From Saccharothrix saharensis (lineage in GTDB: Bacteria > Actinomycetota > Actinomycetes > Mycobacteriales > Pseudonocardiaceae): 64,000 nt of DNA. How positions within the stretch are numbered: the first letter of the stretch is position 1; every line of letters begins with the position of its first letter. The stretch spans positions 5,777,386 to 5,841,385 of the forward strand of contig NZ_VFPP01000001.1 in NCBI RefSeq assembly GCF_006716745.1, read 5' to 3'. Positions 51,197 through 61,350 of the stretch are shown here, one piece after another. The position numbers and the translations under genes were made by a program. The notes under the pieces were generated by a model, which saw nothing but the letters and a program-made list of their open reading frames with translations, made no database searches and was not told where the DNA came from.

Positions 51197-53110
51197 TCAA
51201 CCACGGGGTCGGAAGATCGTCACCACCACCCGCAACCCCAGCAGCACGCTGATGACCAGCAGGTTGTAGCCGAACACCTGGAACAGCGAGAGGTCCGGAC
51301 CGACCTCCGGCCCGCCGTCCGCGCCCAGCAGCAGCACCGCCATCACGCCCGCCGTCGCACCGAGCACGGTCAGCATCACCTGGTGCAGCAGCGAGACGAT
51401 GAACCGCCGGTCGCGCTCGTCCGCGAACAGCCGCACGCCCAACCCCAGCCGCCCCTGCTCCAACGCGCTGGAGATGCGGTCCACCCGCCGGGGCAGCCGC
51501 CGCAGCATGGGCAGCACCGCGTGCAGCTCCTCGGCCACCGTGCGCCGCAGCGACTCCGGCGACAGGTGCTCGCTGAACTGCTTGTCCGCGAACGACCGCG
51601 ACTCGACCACGATGTTGAACCCCGGTGACAGCGCGCCCAGCGTGCCCTCCACCGTGGCCAGCGCCCGGAACACCGCCGCGATCTCCGGCGGGATGCTCAG
51701 CCCGTGCCGGTAGACCAGCTTGAACAGGTCGCCGAACATCTCCACGTCCGGCCGCATCCCGGTGCTCAGGTGTCGTGCCATGAACTGCCCGAGCGCGCGC
51801 TCCAGGTGCTGCTCGTCGATCTCGTCCGGCCTGGCCACCAGTTCCAGCAACGCGTCGCGCAGCCCCGCCGGGTCGCCGTGGTCGACGGCCAGCAGCAGCT
51901 TGCCCAGCGCCGACCGCAGCTGCGCGTCGATCCGGCCCACCGAGCCGAAGTCGAGCATGCCGAGCCTGCCGTCACCCAGCAGCATGATGTTGCCGGGGTG
52001 CGGGTCGGCGTGGAAGACGCCGTCGACGAGCACCTGGCGCAGCAGCGCGTCGAGCAGCGCGCGGGCCAGCGCGTCCCGGTCCACCGACTCCAGCGACGCC
52101 GACCGCACCGGCACGCCGTCCAGCCGCTGCATGACCAGCACGCGTGCCGTGCACAGCCCTTCGTGCACGGCCGGCAGCACCACGCCGGTCCCGTCCGACG
52201 CCGCCCGCACGGCCGCGAGGTTGCGCGCCTCGACCCGGAAGTCCAGCTCCTCGCGCAGCGCGGCGGAGAACCCGGCGGCCAGGTCGCGCACGCCGATCGC
52301 CTTGCCCCAGCGCGTCCGGTCGTGCAGCGTCGACGCGAGCCGGTGCACGATGTCGAGGTCCCCCTCGGCCACCCGCCGCACGACTGGCCGCTGCACCTTC
52401 ACCACGACGTCCTCGCCGGACCTCAGCCGTGCCCGGTGCACCTGCGCGACGGACGCGGCGGCGATCGGCCGCTCGTCGAACTCGGCGAACACGTCCTCGG
52501 GCGGCTGCCCCAGTTCGGCGACCAGCACCTCGCGCACGGCCGGCCACGGCGCGGCGGGCACGTTGTCCTGCAACAGCGTCAGCTCGTCCACCACGTCCGG
52601 CGGCAGCAGGTCGGGCCGGGTGGACAGCACCTGGCCCAGCTTGACGAACGTGACGCCGCCCTCCTCCAGCGCCAGCCGCAACGACCGCGCCAGGCGGGTG
52701 TCGGTGCGCTCCCGGCCGCGCAGGTACGGGCCGAGGCCGTGGCGGAACGCGATGGCGGTGATCCGGGAGTAGCGGCGGGTGCGCGAGATCCGCCCGCGCA
52801 GCGCGCGCCACCACTCGGTGGGCGGCGGGACCGAACCGGTCGGGACCACGATCTCGGCGAACGTGAGCACGCCGATCATCAGCAGCAGCGCGACGCCGAT
52901 CTGCACGGTCGCCAGCGCGGGCGTGGTCTCCGGGCCGGGCATGGCGCTCAACGCCGCCTCGCTGGACGTCAGCCCGACCATGCACGCGAGCGCGGTGCGG
53001 ATCAGGCCGACGTGGAGCCCGAGGATGCGTCGCGCGGCCAGCGCCATGCCGAGCACCAGCGCCAGGAACGTCACCGGCACCCCGACCGTGTAAAGCAGGA
53101 AATCACCCAT
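51197..53110 (-). CDS. ABC1/UbiB-family atypical kinase
   Basis: The 637-residue membrane-associated protein has the ABC1/ADCK fold. KxGQ motif FVKLGQVLSTRPDLLP lies near residue 157, the Ala-rich loop AAASVAQVHRA replaces a P-loop, and HADPHPGNIMLL and MLDFGSVG form the catalytic and metal sites. Helices lie at the N-terminus (about 5-80) and the C-terminus (about 580-630). Family members support quinone biosynthesis and lipid homeostasis. The ATG at 53108-53110 follows GGGGGGAAG; an upstream in-frame stretch lacks such a site. It stands alone. Confidence 0.92.
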   Translation of the reverse strand: MGDFLLYTVGVPVTFLALVLGMALAARRILGLHVGLIRTALACMVGLTSSEAALSAMPGPETTPALATVQIGVALLLMIGVLTFAEIVVPTGSVPPPTEWWRALRGRISRTRRYSRITAIAFRHGLGPYLRGRERTDTRLARSLRLALEEGGVTFVKLGQVLSTRPDLLPPDVVDELTLLQDNVPAAPWPAVREVLVAELGQPPEDVFAEFDERPIAAASVAQVHRARLRSGEDVVVKVQRPVVRRVAEGDLDIVHRLASTLHDRTRWGKAIGVRDLAAGFSAALREELDFRVEARNLAAVRAASDGTGVVLPAVHEGLCTARVLVMQRLDGVPVRSASLESVDRDALARALLDALLRQVLVDGVFHADPHPGNIMLLGDGRLGMLDFGSVGRIDAQLRSALGKLLLAVDHGDPAGLRDALLELVARPDEIDEQHLERALGQFMARHLSTGMRPDVEMFGDLFKLVYRHGLSIPPEIAAVFRALATVEGTLGALSPGFNIVVESRSFADKQFSEHLSPESLRRTVAEELHAVLPMLRRLPRRVDRISSALEQGRLGLGVRLFADERDRRFIVSLLHQVMLTVLGATAGVMAVLLLGADGGPEVGPDLSLFQVFGYNLLVISVLLGLRVVVTIFRPRG

Positions 53111-53398
53111 ACGTCTTCCCCCCAGCGTTCGCGCGGAGGATAGAGCGGTCTCCCTGAGACGGTGCGTGGTGTGAGCAGAGCTCCGATCACTCGGATGGCT
53201 CACTGCCGGGGTGGTGGCGGTGATGGCCTAGTCAGGTTCCTGTTACCGCTGGTTTTCACGGATGTGAAGAGTGTTGACGGTTCTGGAGGGCAGTCCCTAC
53301 GGTCCCCTGAGAGGTCCGAGGACCTTCGCGGTCTCGTGGGAGGGCCCCGACTTCGGCGGCGGTGTCGCGGGCCCTTCCACGAGCGCCTCGCGGCGTCG
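53111..53398. other. Intergenic region
   Basis: About 290 bp between two minus-strand genes contain no gene I can support. The only structure is the hairpin at 53341-53375. Confidence 0.5.
53341..53375 (-). terminator. Candidate terminator after the SSI-like gene
   Basis: An 11-bp stem with one bulged base (53341-53351 with 53364-53375) lies 24 bp past the stop of the inhibitor gene on the minus strand. The structure is moderately convincing. Confidence 0.55.
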
Positions 53399-53776
53399 TC
53401 AGAGGTCGAACACCGGGCCGGTCTCGGCCAGCATCACGCACGGGTTCGGGTACTCCGCCTCGAACGACCGGGTCTCGCCGCGCCACGTGCCGGACGCCTT
53501 CACCCGCACGGGGTCGAACTCCATCGTGCACAGCGCCTGCCCGGTGGACAGGCCGTCGATCTGCCCGTCCACATCGGACAGTGCGAGGCAGGCCTGGTCG
53601 GCTCTGGGGTGCAGGCCGCCCGCGGGTTCGCACGTCAGGTTCGAGAGTTGGAACGCCTCGCCGCGCTGCACGCTGAGCACGAAGCTCGACTCCGGTGCGG
53701 TGAACGCGGGGATCAGTGCGGCCATGGCCGCGAACAAGGGGAGTGGTGCCATGCGACCAGACTGACCGCCGCGCAC
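53399..53776 (-). CDS. Secreted subtilisin inhibitor-like protein (SSI family)
   Basis: The 125-residue precursor has a signal peptide (basic RGGQSGR, then MAPLPLFAAMAALIPAFTA) and an SSI-type domain: LTCEPAGGLHP, QACLAL, ALCTMEFDPVRVKASGTWRG and YPNPCVML ending in VFDL. Four cysteines fit the two family disulfides. The reactive loop CTM-EFDPV has Met at P1, as in Streptomyces SSI (CPM-VYDP), predicting inhibition of subtilisin-like proteases. GTG 53774-53776 is chosen because GGAGG lies 4 bp before it and gives the basic n-region; ATG 53752 is the alternative. Confidence 0.85.
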   Translation of the reverse strand: MRGGQSGRMAPLPLFAAMAALIPAFTAPESSFVLSVQRGEAFQLSNLTCEPAGGLHPRADQACLALSDVDGQIDGLSTGQALCTMEFDPVRVKASGTWRGETRSFEAEYPNPCVMLAETGPVFDL

Positions 53777-53923
53777 CGCCGCCTCCAGCGAACTCACCGG
53801 ATCGTGTGGTTTCCTGCGCGGTGGCCCGGCGGTGCCCGCGGGACCGCCGACGCTGCGGATCTTCGATGTGAGGTGGATCACTCTCGCGCTGGGCTGTGCG
53901 GCGGTGCGGGCCAGGGTGGGCAG

Positions 53924-55195
53924 ATGGCTTCCGAGGTGCGCAGGGTGGCGCTCGCGAGTTCGGCCGGGAACGCGGTGGAGCTGTACGACTTCCTGCTCTA
54001 CGGCACCGCGTCGGCGCTGGTGTTCGACAAGCTGTTCTTCCCCTCCTTCGACCCGCGCATCGGCACGCTGCTGGCGTTCGCCACGTTCGGCGCGGGTTTC
54101 CTGGCCCGGCCGCTGGGCGGGGTGGTGATCGGCCACTTCGGCGACCGCGTCGGGCGGCGGTCGATGCTCGTGCTGACGTTGACGGTGACCGGGTTGTGCA
54201 CGGCGGCGATCGGGCTGCTGCCGACGTACTCCTCGATCGGGCTCGCCGCGCCGTTGCTGCTGGTGCTGCTGCGGGTGGTGCAGGGGTTCTTCCTCGGCGG
54301 CGAGCAGGGTGGCGCGACGTTGATGGCGGTCGAGCACGCGCCGCCGGGGCGGACCGGCTGGTACGGGAGCTGGACGTTCCTGGGTTCGCCGATCGGGTTG
54401 CTGCTGGCCAACGGGGCCATGGCGGCGTCGACCGCGGTGTCCGGCGACGCGTTCCTGAGCTGGGGCTGGCGGGTGCCGTTCCTGCTCAGCCTGGTGCTGG
54501 TGGGTGTCGGGCTGTACGTGCGGCTGTCGGTGGAGGAGAGCCCGGTGTTCCGCGAGGTGCGGGAGACGGCGGGGGCCGTGCGGCTGCCGGTGGCGGTGGT
54601 GCTGCGGCAGTCGTGGCGGAAGGTGCTGCTGGGCGCGGGGGTGAACCTCGGGTTCAACATGTTCATCTTCGTGGTGGCGACGTTCGCGGTGTCGTACGGG
54701 ACGCGCCAGCTCGGGATGGCGCGGGGGACGTTGTTGAGCGCCGGGCTGATCGGGGCGTTCGCGCAGGCGGTGGCGATCCTGGTGTTCGCGCGGCTGTCGG
54801 ACCGGGTGGGGCGGTTGCCCGTGATGCTGGGCGGGGCCGCGTTCCTGGGCGTGTTCGCGTTCCCGCTGTTCTGGCTGCTGGAGACGCGGTCACCGGGGTT
54901 GGTGGTGCTGGCGATGGTGGTGGCGTTCGCCGGGTCCGCGGCGGTGTTCGGGCCGATGCCCGCTTACTACGCCGAGCTGTTCGGCACGCGCGTCCGGTAC
55001 AGCGGCGTGTCGTTGAGCTACCAGCTCGGGGCCGTGCTGGGCGGTGGTCTCTCGCCGGTCGTCGCCACCTGGCTGCTGGGCGTGACGCCGACCCACGACT
55101 CGTGGCCGATCTCGCTCTACCTCATCGTCGGCGCCCTGATCAGCGCCCTCTCGCTCCTCGCCATCGGCGAAACCCTCCGCCGCACCCCCTCGTGA
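53924..55195 (+). CDS. MHS-family MFS transporter (metabolite:proton symporter)
   Basis: The 423-residue major-facilitator protein has 12 predicted helices and the MHS hallmarks: AVELYDFLLYGTASALVFDK at helix 1, GHFGDRVGRRSMLVLTL (the RxGRR loop between helices 2 and 3), VVQGFFLGGEQGGA and PAYYAELFGTRVRYSGVSLS. Relatives import dicarboxylates, citrate, shikimate, proline or betaine with protons. The ATG at 53924 begins the family's cytoplasmic lead. It is monocistronic and runs into a nested inverted-repeat region. The substrate is unknown. Confidence 0.9.
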   Translation: MASEVRRVALASSAGNAVELYDFLLYGTASALVFDKLFFPSFDPRIGTLLAFATFGAGFLARPLGGVVIGHFGDRVGRRSMLVLTLTVTGLCTAAIGLLPTYSSIGLAAPLLLVLLRVVQGFFLGGEQGGATLMAVEHAPPGRTGWYGSWTFLGSPIGLLLANGAMAASTAVSGDAFLSWGWRVPFLLSLVLVGVGLYVRLSVEESPVFREVRETAGAVRLPVAVVLRQSWRKVLLGAGVNLGFNMFIFVVATFAVSYGTRQLGMARGTLLSAGLIGAFAQAVAILVFARLSDRVGRLPVMLGGAAFLGVFAFPLFWLLETRSPGLVVLAMVVAFAGSAAVFGPMPAYYAELFGTRVRYSGVSLSYQLGAVLGGGLSPVVATWLLGVTPTHDSWPISLYLIVGALISALSLLAIGETLRRTPS

Positions 55196-55327
55196 GTCGA
55201 ACGCTCAGGACCCGCGTGTCGAACGCTCAGGACCCCTGAATTCAACGCTCAGGACGGCGAGCGGTGTTCTGAGCGTTGAACTCAGGGGTCCTGGACGTAC
55301 GACACGGTGGGCCTGAGCGTTCGACAC
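55196..55327. repeat. Nested inverted-repeat array built on GAACGCTCAG
   Basis: The motif (T)CGAACGCTCAGG or its TTCAACGCTCAGG form occurs three times forward and twice inverted within 132 bp. An inner pair of 24-bp arms (55229-55252 with 55269-55292) matches at 23 positions. An outer pair of 16-bp arms (55216-55231 with 55312-55327) matches perfectly. GTCGAACGCTCAGGACCC is also directly repeated at 55196 and 55218. It lies between convergent genes and may act as a terminator, but its repeated architecture suggests a dispersed element. Confidence 0.8.
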
Positions 55328-55366
55328 TCGCGGTCGTCGGCGGCGACCGCGGTCCGGTGCGTCGGT

Positions 55367-56383
55367 TCAGCCGAGCGGCACGACGCTCCCGGTCCGCGCC
55401 GACGCGAACGCCGCCTCGACCACCTCCAGCCCGGTCACCGCGTCCGCCACCGGAACGGGCGCCTGGCCGGCCGCGACGGCCGCGTAGAAGTCCTGGTAGG
55501 ACCCCGGTGACGTGCGCACCGGCTCCGTCCCGAGGACGCCCCACCGCTCCTCCGGCTCCTCGCCCCACCCCGGACCGCCGGGCACCTCGCCCGCCTTCAA
55601 CGCCTCCTCCTGCGGGTCCATCCCGTGCTTCACGTACGCCGACCGGTCGCCCAGCACCCGGAACCTCGGCCCCGGCGACGCCGCCAGCGCCGACGCCCAC
55701 AGGTGCGACACCGCGCCGGACGGGTGGGTCAGCGCGAGGAACGCGTCGTCGTGCGCGCGCGCACCCGCCCGCAGCGTCCGCACCTCCGCGTACACGCTCG
55801 TCGGCCGCCCGAACAACGCCACCGCCTGGTCCACCAGGTGCGTGCCCAGGTCGAACACGATGCTGCCCAGGTCGGCCGGGTCGCCGGACTCCTTCCAGCC
55901 CTCCTTCACCTCCGGCCGCCACCGCTCGAACCGCGACTCGAACCGGTGCACCCGCCCCAGCGCGCCCTCGCCGACCAGCCGCGCCGCGGTCCGGAAGTCA
56001 CCGTCCCAGCGCCGGTTGTGGAACGGCGCCAGCAGCAGCCCCCGTGACGCCGCCAGCTCCGCCAACTCCCGCGCCTCGCGCGCGGACGGCGCGAACGGCT
56101 TGTCCACCACGGCGTTCAGCCCGTGCTCCAACGCCGCCCGCGCGTGCGCGGCGTGGAACCGGTTCGGCGTGGTCACCACGACAAGGTCGAACTCGTCGGC
56201 CCGCCGCCACACCTCGTCCACGGACCCGATCAACTCGGCCGACGGGTAGCGGGACGCCACCTCGGCCCGCCGCTCGGGGTTCGACGTGACGACGGCGGTC
56301 AGCGCCAAGCCGGGCGTGGTGGACAGGAACGGCGCGTGGAAGGCGGCTCCGCCGAGCCCGTAGCCGATGAGTGCGGTGCGCAT
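55367..56383 (-). CDS. Gfo/Idh/MocA-family oxidoreductase
   Basis: The 338-residue NAD(P)-dependent oxidoreductase has an N-terminal Rossmann domain (ALIGYGLGGAAFHAPFL; VVTTPNRFHAAHARAAL; the conserved Lys in VVDKPFAPSAREA near residue 95) and a C-terminal substrate domain. That domain contains DLGSIVFDLGTHLVDQAVALFG, whose Asp and His are catalytic in the family. Members oxidise or reduce sugars, inositols and related polyols. The gene is monocistronic, convergent with the transporter. The substrate cannot be read from sequence. Confidence 0.9.
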   Translation of the reverse strand: MRTALIGYGLGGAAFHAPFLSTTPGLALTAVVTSNPERRAEVASRYPSAELIGSVDEVWRRADEFDLVVVTTPNRFHAAHARAALEHGLNAVVDKPFAPSAREARELAELAASRGLLLAPFHNRRWDGDFRTAARLVGEGALGRVHRFESRFERWRPEVKEGWKESGDPADLGSIVFDLGTHLVDQAVALFGRPTSVYAEVRTLRAGARAHDDAFLALTHPSGAVSHLWASALAASPGPRFRVLGDRSAYVKHGMDPQEEALKAGEVPGGPGWGEEPEERWGVLGTEPVRTSPGSYQDFYAAVAAGQAPVPVADAVTGLEVVEAAFASARTGSVVPLG

Positions 56384-56442
56384 GTCCCGAACCCTAAGCG
56401 TCCCAGGACGTGGACGCCCTGTCGCGGCCCGTCACGCACCGC

Positions 56443-56527
56443 TACGTTCTGCACCATGATCCCGCTCGTGACCCGTCGGCACGTGGACTACGTGCGCGTC
56501 ACCGGCATGGCCTGTCACCGCGGCTGA
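56443..56527 (+). CDS. Cys-containing leader peptide ORF upstream of metY-metX, probably leaderless
   Basis: A 23-codon ORF (ATG 56456 to TGA 56525-56527; the feature includes its -10 box) encodes a peptide with TRRHVDYVRVTGMACHRG. The pattern RRHVDxxRV...C matches the short leader peptides found before sulfur-assimilation and Met/Cys genes in actinobacteria. TACGTT at 56443-56448 lies 7 bp before the ATG, so the mRNA would start at or near the A of ATG. Its Cys codon sits near the end, and ribosome stalling there could sense cysteine. A 7-bp hairpin (56545-56551 with 56562-56568) follows. Confidence 0.7.
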
Positions 56528-56595
56528 TCGAGCCCGCGAACCGAGCACGCCCGGTGTCCTCGGCGTGCCCGCACACGAGACAGGAGTCCGCCCCC

Positions 56596-57881
<1,286 letters not shown>

Positions 57882-57885
<4 letters not shown>

Positions 57886-58943
57886 GCCCCGAGACCACCT
57901 CCGGGAAGACCCCTCCCACCGCCGGCGGGTGGCGGGAGGGGGACCCGAACGGTCGACGGCGGTGGTTGCGCGGCGCCCTGCCGGGCCTGCCGCTGTCGAT
58001 CGCGTACGAGACCTGGGGCGAGCTGAACGCCGACCGCTCGAACGCCGTGCTGGTGCTGCACGCGCTGACCGGCGACAGCCACGTGGCGGGACCCGCCGGA
58101 CCGGGCCACCCCACGCCGGGCTGGTGGGACGGGCTGGTCGGGCCGGGGCGCGCGCTGGACCCCGAGCGCTGGTTCGTGGTCGCGCCGAACGTCCTGGGCG
58201 GTTGCCAGGGCACCACGGGCCCGTGGGCGACCGCGCCGGACGGCCGGCCGTGGGGATCGCGGTTCCCCCGCGTCACGGTGCGCGACCAGGTGGCGGCCGA
58301 GGTGCTGCTGGCCGACGCGCTGGGCGTCGACGCGTGGGCCGCCGTGCTCGGCGGCTCCATGGGCGGGATGCGGGCGTTGGAGTGGGCGGTGTCCGAGCCG
58401 GACCGCGTGCGGTCGCTGCTCGTGCTGGCCGCGCCGGCGGCGTCCACGGCCGAGCACATCGCGCTGGCGTCCGCCCAGCTGCACGCCATCCGGCTCGACC
58501 CGGTCGGCGGCCTCGGCGTGGCGCGCCGGATCGCGCACATCAGCTACCGCAGCGAGCCGGAGCTGGCCGCCCGGTTCGGCCGCGAGGTGCACCCGGACGG
58601 CCGGTACCAGGTGGAGTCGTACCTGGACCACCACGCGGCCAAGCTGGTGCGCCGGTTCGACCCGGCCAGCTACGTCACCCTCACCGAGGCCATGAACAGC
58701 CACGACGTGGGTCGCGGTCGGGGCGGGGTGCGGGCCGCGCTGCGCCGCGTCACGGCGCGCGCGGTGGTGGCCGGGATCGACTCCGACCGCCTGTACCCGC
58801 TGCGGCAGCAGGCGGAGATCGCCGACGCCGTGCCCGGCGCCGGCGACCTGCGCGTGGTGACCTCGCCCTACGGCCACGACGCGTTCCTCATCGAGGTCGA
58901 CCAGGTGTCGAAGCTCGTCTCGGAACTGCTGGAGACCGGCTAG
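57882..58943 (+). CDS. metX: Homoserine O-acetyltransferase
   Basis: The 353-residue alpha/beta-hydrolase-fold enzyme acetylates homoserine with acetyl-CoA, supplying MetY's substrate. Catalytic Ser is in AVLGGSMGGMRALEWAV near residue 157, the Asp in VAGIDSDRLYPL, and the His in SPYGHDAFLIE near 331. YETWGELNADRSNAVLVLHA is typical of the N-terminal core. The GTG at 57882 overlaps the metY stop (GTGA). It ends in a stop-codon overlap with the convergent chitinase gene. Confidence 0.95.
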
Positions 58944-60499
58944 AACCCGGCCGTGATGCGGGTGAACTCCCAGTCGGCCTGGGGGACGCCGCTGCAGGTG
59001 GACGACACCTGGCCGTCGCACCCGCCGCGGTCGCGGTTGACCGCCCAGAACGAGAACCGGCCCAGCCCGTTGGACTTCGCCCAGTCGCGCAGCTGCGTCC
59101 ACGTCTGGGGCGTCGTCACCTCGCGCTGGTCGGACAGGCCGTTCATGCCCGAGATGCCGGTGTGCCGGAACGCCTCCGCGTCCGACCACCCGAACGTGGT
59201 CTTCAGCTTGTCCTTCAACGCGGTGGTGGCGTTGATCGTGTCCGCGCCGATGTTCGAGCTGCCGAAGTCGAACGGCATGATCGTGAACACGTCGACGCCC
59301 GCGCCGATCGCCGCGGCCCGCTCGATCAGCCGGTTGCCCCACGAGTTCGGGCCGGTGGTCGTGGTGCCGAAGGTGACGATGGTCTGGATGCCCGGGTTGT
59401 TCGCCTTGACGATCTTGAGCGCCTCCAGGATGCGGTCCTGCACGGCGGCGTTCTCGAACTCGTCGGTGTTCTCGATGTCGATGTCGATGGCCTTGAGCCC
59501 GTAGGCGTTGATGACCTGCTGGTACGCGCCGGCCAGGGCCTGCGGGGTCGAGCAGTTCGGGCCGAGCTTGTTGCCGCTCCACCCGCCGAACGACGGCACG
59601 ACGTCACCGCCCGCCGCGCGGATCTGCTGGATGGCCTGCGCGTCGATGCCGCCGGTCAGGGGCCGGTTGCCGTCCCACGCGGGGTTGCAGCCGCCCGACG
59701 ACAGCACGAACGCCATGGTGAACCACTTGACGCCGGTCGTGCTCATGATCGTGGCCGGCGCGGGCGGGTTGCCCCAGCCCAGGAACAGGTACGGCGCGCC
59801 GCGACCGCCGGTCGGGTTGGTGCCGGGCTGGGTGGTCGCGAAGACCTGGTTGGACGGGCCGGAGGTGTTCGCCGCGGCGTCGCGGGCCCGGACCGTGAAG
59901 GTGTACGCCGTGGAGGCGTTCAGGCCGCTCACGGTGGCGGTGGTGCCGCTGACCGTGGTGGCGACCGCGCTGCCCCGGTACACGTCGTACGCGGTCACGC
60001 CGACGTTGTCGGTCGACGCGGTCCACGCCAGCGAGACGGTGTTGCTGGTGGTGCCGGTGACGCGCAGGGAGCCGGGCGCGCTCGGCGCGACCGTGTCACC
60101 GCCGCCGCCACCGGTGCAGGGAGCTCCGTTGACGGTGCAGTTGAGCGGCGCGCCGGACCCGGTGCCGACGAAGCCGAAGCCGGCCGACGCGCCGACGGCG
60201 ACGGCGCCGTTGTACTCGCGGTTCGTCGCCACGTAATGATCACCCGATCGGGTGACAAGCGCGTCCCAGTACGACCCGAGCGAGGTGCCCGCGGGGAGGT
60301 CGAACTCGACCCGCCACGAGTTGATGGCGGACGGGCCGCCGTTCGCGACGGTGAACTTGGCCTCGAAGCCGCTGCCCCAGTCCTGGGTCTTGGCGAACGT
60401 GGCGGTGACGCCCGGCGCCGCTTGCGCGACCGGGCCCACGACCAGTGATCCGATGGCGAGTGCGCCTGCTGCGAGCAGCGCGCTCGTTCGTCGTGACAT
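58940..60499 (-). CDS. Secreted chitinase: signal peptide, CBM2, fibronectin III, GH18
   Basis: The 519-residue precursor has a Sec signal peptide (about 1-28), a family 2 carbohydrate-binding module (about 29-127, TATFAKTQDWGSGFEAKFTV), a Gly linker and an FN3 domain (about 137-222, PGSLRVTGTTSNTVSLAWTA). The GH18 barrel (about 235-519) contains VPSFGGWSGN and the catalytic DxDxE in KAIDIDIENTDE near residue 340. It should hydrolyse chitin outside the cell. The ATG at 60497-60499 follows GGAGGA. A DasR-like operator lies 54-65 bp upstream, tying expression to N-acetylglucosamine sensing. Confidence 0.94.
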   Translation of the reverse strand: MSRRTSALLAAGALAIGSLVVGPVAQAAPGVTATFAKTQDWGSGFEAKFTVANGGPSAINSWRVEFDLPAGTSLGSYWDALVTRSGDHYVATNREYNGAVAVGASAGFGFVGTGSGAPLNCTVNGAPCTGGGGGDTVAPSAPGSLRVTGTTSNTVSLAWTASTDNVGVTAYDVYRGSAVATTVSGTTATVSGLNASTAYTFTVRARDAAANTSGPSNQVFATTQPGTNPTGGRGAPYLFLGWGNPPAPATIMSTTGVKWFTMAFVLSSGGCNPAWDGNRPLTGGIDAQAIQQIRAAGGDVVPSFGGWSGNKLGPNCSTPQALAGAYQQVINAYGLKAIDIDIENTDEFENAAVQDRILEALKIVKANNPGIQTIVTFGTTTTGPNSWGNRLIERAAAIGAGVDVFTIMPFDFGSSNIGADTINATTALKDKLKTTFGWSDAEAFRHTGISGMNGLSDQREVTTPQTWTQLRDWAKSNGLGRFSFWAVNRDRGGCDGQVSSTCSGVPQADWEFTRITAGF

Positions 60500-60552
60500 G
60501 AGGAGTCCTCCTCGGCGGGATCGGCAGGGTGAATCGCGCCCACCTCGGAGAA

Positions 60553-60564
60553 TGGTCTAGACCA
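60553..60564. promoter_or_regulatory. DasR-responsive element (dre) of the chitinase gene
   Basis: TGGTCTAGACCA is a perfect 12-bp palindrome, identical to the core of the DasR binding consensus known from Streptomyces chitinase promoters. It sits about 54 bp before the chitinase start codon, where bound repressor would cover the promoter. The AT-rich stretch AAATCAAAAGG follows it on the plus strand. Confidence 0.82.
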
Positions 60565-60630
60565 AATCAAAAGGCAAGGCTGTTGACGGTTTTCCCGGCC
60601 CGGGGCCGCGGGGGAACCGGGCGAACAGGA

Positions 60631-61131
60631 CTATTCGTCCAGCGCGGTGGCGATCCAGGGCGACACGGGCAGGTCCCGCATGCCGCACTCCACGGCCAGC
60701 TTCACCGTCCACCGCAGCGCCTGGAGCACCACCGTGGCCAGCTCCTGCGGCTGCCCGTTGGCCAGCGCGATCTCGATCTGCTCGGCGGCGGCCTCCTGGT
60801 CGCCGTGCACCTCGGCGAGCAGCGTGCGGATCGCGGTGCGCACGGGCGGGTCGGCGTCGTCGATCGGCACCTCCTGCCCGTCCTCGTCGAAGACCTGCAT
60901 CTTGACCGGTGTCGCACCGCCCGAGCCCAGCGCGGCGACCATGTCGCTGCACTCGGAGAACAGCAGGAGGACCAGCTCCCGGATCTCCTCGTTGCCCTCG
61001 GGCGAGCCGCTGAGGTACCCGGTGACGAGGTCGACCGCGACCGCGTCCTCCCCGACCTTGGCCGCGGTCAGGGCCTCGCCGGCCACGGCCTGGAGCCGCG
61101 ACCAGCGATCCGGATCTTGCTGCGGGTGCAT
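60631..61131 (-). CDS. Conserved hypothetical protein
   Basis: The 166-residue acidic, helical cytoplasmic protein contains LQAVAGEALTAAKVGEDAVA, NEEIRELVLLLFSECSDMV and LATVVLQALRWTVKLAVECG. No signal peptide or membrane segment is seen, and no family is recognised with confidence. The ATG at 61129-61131 is the only good start. It lies alone between the chitinase and the histidine kinase on the opposite strand. Confidence 0.72.
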   Translation of the reverse strand: MHPQQDPDRWSRLQAVAGEALTAAKVGEDAVAVDLVTGYLSGSPEGNEEIRELVLLLFSECSDMVAALGSGGATPVKMQVFDEDGQEVPIDDADPPVRTAIRTLLAEVHGDQEAAAEQIEIALANGQPQELATVVLQALRWTVKLAVECGMRDLPVSPWIATALDE

Positions 61132-61350
61132 TCAGCCATCTTCCAACACGGAGTAGGGGCGCACAGCTCTGCATATTGCCTACCCGGTGGTGTTCGCCCG
61201 CCGCAACGCCTTGTCCGGGGCGTGGCCCGTCCGGTATGGGCCCGCCAGGTGTGAGCCCGCCCGATGTGGGTACGGCTGCGCGCGTGCTACCGGGGTATGA
61301 CACTCCGCGGGGGCATGTGCGGGCGCGGCCTGCCGCCTAGCATCGGGGCC

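Noticed and set aside
56384..56595. SAM riboswitch before metY
   Set aside because: The conserved SAM-I/IV core sequences were not found; the space is instead explained by a short Cys-containing leader ORF.
61264..61350. Longer N-terminus for the histidine kinase starting at 61264
   Set aside because: The added residues lack a ribosome site and hydrophobic pattern, and would include the -10 box that fits a leaderless start at 61351.
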